This document shows positions 31,828-33,376 of a stretch of 33,376 bases of DNA, piece after piece. The translations under genes and the position numbers were made by a program. Under the pieces are notes generated by a model. That model was not told the DNA's origin. It did no database searches and worked only from the letters and a program-made list of their open reading frames with translations. Every line of letters starts with the position of its first letter. The first letter of the stretch is position 1. The stretch lies in assembly GCA_047635375.1 (NCBI GenBank), contig JBLIKP010000014.1:1-33376 (forward strand), read 5' to 3'. Source of the DNA: JBLIKP01 sp047635375 (GTDB lineage: Bacteria > Bacteroidota > Bacteroidia > Sphingobacteriales > Sphingobacteriaceae).

Positions 31828-32832
31828 ATGCAGCACGTAAAACAACTTTTCCCAATTCTTAAAGAAAAGAAAATAATCACAATTGTTACCCATTATAAAC
31901 CTGATGGTGACGCCATTGGAAGCTCCCTTGGACTCGGTCGTTTTCTTAGAAAACAGGGCCATAAAGTTCAAATAATTATCCCAAGCGAATTCCCCGAATT
32001 CCTCTCTTGGATGGAAGGTGCTGAGGGAATAATAAACTATGAGGCAGATAACGCTTCCGCGGAAGCGCATGTAAAAGACTGCGAAATACTTTTCTGTTTG
32101 GACTTCAATCATCCAAGCCGGACAAACGGATTGGAACAAGCCATAACAGATTCGGAAGCAATTAAGGTACTTATCGACCATCACTTGGACCCACCTGGAT
32201 TCGAGGACTATACTTTGCACTCATCGGCAGCTAGCTCAACCTGTGAATTGGTTTACGATTTCATTGAAATGGCCGACGGCCTTGACACTTTAGACAAAGC
32301 AATTGCAGAGTCTTTATATACCGGAATAATGACCGATACGGGTTCTTTCCGCTTTAGCAGCGTCACGGCAAAGGTCCACTTTATTATAGCCAAGTTAATT
32401 GAGGCTGGCGCCGAAAATGCAAAAATTCACAGCAAAATAAGCGACAGCTTTACCGAATCAAGGCTTAGAATTATGGGGCATGCCATCAGCGAAAAGCTTA
32501 CCCTAAAAAAGGAAATTAATGCCGCCTATATGATGTTAACGCGTAAAGAATTCCAGAAGTTCAACGTCAAAAACGGCGATACTGAAGGCGTTGTAAACTA
32601 CCCGCTCAGCATAAAAAGCATCCGCCTTAGCGTTATGATTTCTGAAAAAGAAGATAAAATTAGCATGTCTTTCAGAAGCAAAGGGACATTCCCCGCCAAT
32701 TTAGTTGCCGCAGAATTCGGCGGTGGTGGACACTTAAATGCAGCTGGAGGAAAAGGGGAGGCAACTCTTGAGTTAACCGAGAAAAAGCTTCTGGCTACCT
32801 TAGAAAAATTTAAATCTCAATTAATCGATTAA
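31828..32832 (+). CDS. nrnA: DHH-family phosphoesterase, NrnA type (oligoribonuclease/pAp phosphatase)
   Basis: NrnA-type enzymes degrade nano-RNAs and, in many cases, dephosphorylate pAp. From the ATG at 31828 it is 334 residues. The metal-site motifs are HYKPDGDAIGSS (23-34), CLDFNHPSRT (90-99), the DHH signature in VLIDHHLDP (117-119) and TGIMTDTGSFRFS. The DHHA1 part ends with FGGGGHLNAAGGKGE. Bacteroidota lack Orn in most cases, so this protein may fill that role (inference). The ORF contains a perfect 16-base palindrome at 32052-32067. The FKBP gene begins 1 base after its stop. Confidence 0.92.
   Translation: MQHVKQLFPILKEKKIITIVTHYKPDGDAIGSSLGLGRFLRKQGHKVQIIIPSEFPEFLSWMEGAEGIINYEADNASAEAHVKDCEILFCLDFNHPSRTNGLEQAITDSEAIKVLIDHHLDPPGFEDYTLHSSAASSTCELVYDFIEMADGLDTLDKAIAESLYTGIMTDTGSFRFSSVTAKVHFIIAKLIEAGAENAKIHSKISDSFTESRLRIMGHAISEKLTLKKEINAAYMMLTRKEFQKFNVKNGDTEGVVNYPLSIKSIRLSVMISEKEDKISMSFRSKGTFPANLVAAEFGGGGHLNAAGGKGEATLELTEKKLLATLEKFKSQLID
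32052..32067. repeat. Palindrome copy 2, perfect CGCTTCCGCGGAAGCG
   Basis: A perfect 16-base inverted repeat lies inside the DHH phosphoesterase coding region, where it encodes part of NASAEAH. It matches 15 of 16 bases of the element upstream of uvrA (20807-20822). Confidence 0.75.
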
Positions 32833-32833
32833 C

Positions 32834-33376
32834 ATGAGCCGAATTCTTTCATCTTTAATTTTCTTAAGCATCGCCTTTACTGGATGCAGTGAGTTTTCCA
32901 AAACTTCAACTGGTATTGAATACCTTATTCACAATCCTGAAAATAGTGGCGGCAAAATTGAAATCGGTCAGCATTTGGAGTTGAATATGAGGTATTCTAC
33001 ATCTTCAGATTCTGTTTTATTTGATACTTGGAAAACTAAGGACACCGTTAACATTAGAGTTACAGAGCCTGTATTTCCAGGAGATTTGATGGAAGCTTTT
33101 ACCCTGATTAAAGTCGGAGATAGCGCAACCTTTAAAATTGATGCTCAAAAAACTTTTACTGAATTTTTCGATGTGGATGCTCCTGCATTCGTCAAAGAAG
33201 GTTCAAGATTGAAGTTCGACGTGAAAATCAACAGAAAATTCAGCGAAGCCGAAATGCAGCGACGATTTGAGGATATGGCGATTGATCGCATTAGCAACGA
33301 ATCTGAATATCTTGAAAAATACGTCAAGGAAAAAGGATACGACGTTGAACCAACCGGGACCGGGCTTTATGTTATA
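32834..33376 (+). CDS. FKBP-type peptidyl-prolyl isomerase lipoprotein, GldI-like (3' truncated by window end)
   Basis: The first 181 codons are visible and the frame runs off the right edge without a stop. It starts with a lipoprotein signal (MSRILSSLIFLSIAFTGC, lipid-attachment Cys at C18). A degenerate FKBP-like N-terminal domain follows, with GIEYLIHN, LELNMRYSTSSDSVLFDT and GDLMEAFTLIKVGDSATFKI. A charged helix (AEMQRRFEDMAID...EYLEKYVKEKGY) then leads into what looks like the start of the second, canonical FKBP domain (TGTGLYVI). This arrangement resembles GldI and related proteins linked to gliding motility and surface-protein folding in Flavobacteriia. It starts 1 base after the DHH gene and is probably translated with it. 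Confidence 0.88.
   Translation, partial: MSRILSSLIFLSIAFTGCSEFSKTSTGIEYLIHNPENSGGKIEIGQHLELNMRYSTSSDSVLFDTWKTKDTVNIRVTEPVFPGDLMEAFTLIKVGDSATFKIDAQKTFTEFFDVDAPAFVKEGSRLKFDVKINRKFSEAEMQRRFEDMAIDRISNESEYLEKYVKEKGYDVEPTGTGLYVI

Overview
The window looks like chromosomal DNA from a member of the Bacteroidota, most likely Flavobacteriales. This is inferred from several signs. There is a cell-surface protein with a type IX secretion C-terminal domain (22441-25491). Many genes are preceded by the Bacteroidota-type promoter pattern TTG-N(17-23)-TAnnTTTG. The exbB/exbD cluster contains an extra small membrane protein. A YtxJ-type bacilliredoxin and a GldI-like FKBP lipoprotein are present, and Shine-Dalgarno sequences are generally weak. 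I see no phage, insertion sequence, CRISPR array or rRNA. The content is mostly core housekeeping genes with a few poorly understood accessory or lineage-specific genes.

Layout, left to right. 1-7912 (+ strand): gcvP (glycine cleavage), a small A/T-rich island with an orphan secreted protein, recJ, lptB and a GH3-family adenylating enzyme. 7916-12243 (- strand): exbB, a small membrane protein, two exbD genes, a terminator, then a polyprenyl diphosphate synthase and a TerC-family protein. 12345-12429: tRNA-Ser(GGA). 12743-15579 (- strand): the three-gene proton-translocating transhydrogenase pntAA-pntAB-pntB. 15696-17950: divergent M20 amidohydrolase (-) and lytic transglycosylase (+). 17951-22310 (- strand): uvrA, preceded by a coupled ECF sigma factor and RskA-like anti-sigma factor. 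22441-25491 (- strand): the large T9SS surface protein. 25583-27233 (- strand): lipA and a secreted protein of unknown function. 27295-28345: an OsmC protein (+) converging on ytxJ and two tiny lipoprotein genes (-). 28438-31186 (- strand): recF, a DciA/DUF721 protein, a membrane-anchored TPR protein and ribH. 31288-33376: ndk (-) divergent from a DHH phosphoesterase and the start of an FKBP-type isomerase lipoprotein (+).

Functional links. ExbB/ExbD and the transhydrogenase both couple to the proton gradient. The sigma/anti-sigma pair is a self-contained membrane signalling unit. recJ, uvrA and recF are DNA repair genes scattered through the window. The most unusual local assembly is the thiol-related cluster around 27.3-28.4 kb. 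There an OsmC protein and a bacilliredoxin-like protein sit beside two very short lipoproteins that share a C-P-x-x-G-S-S motif. I consider this the best candidate for something not yet described.
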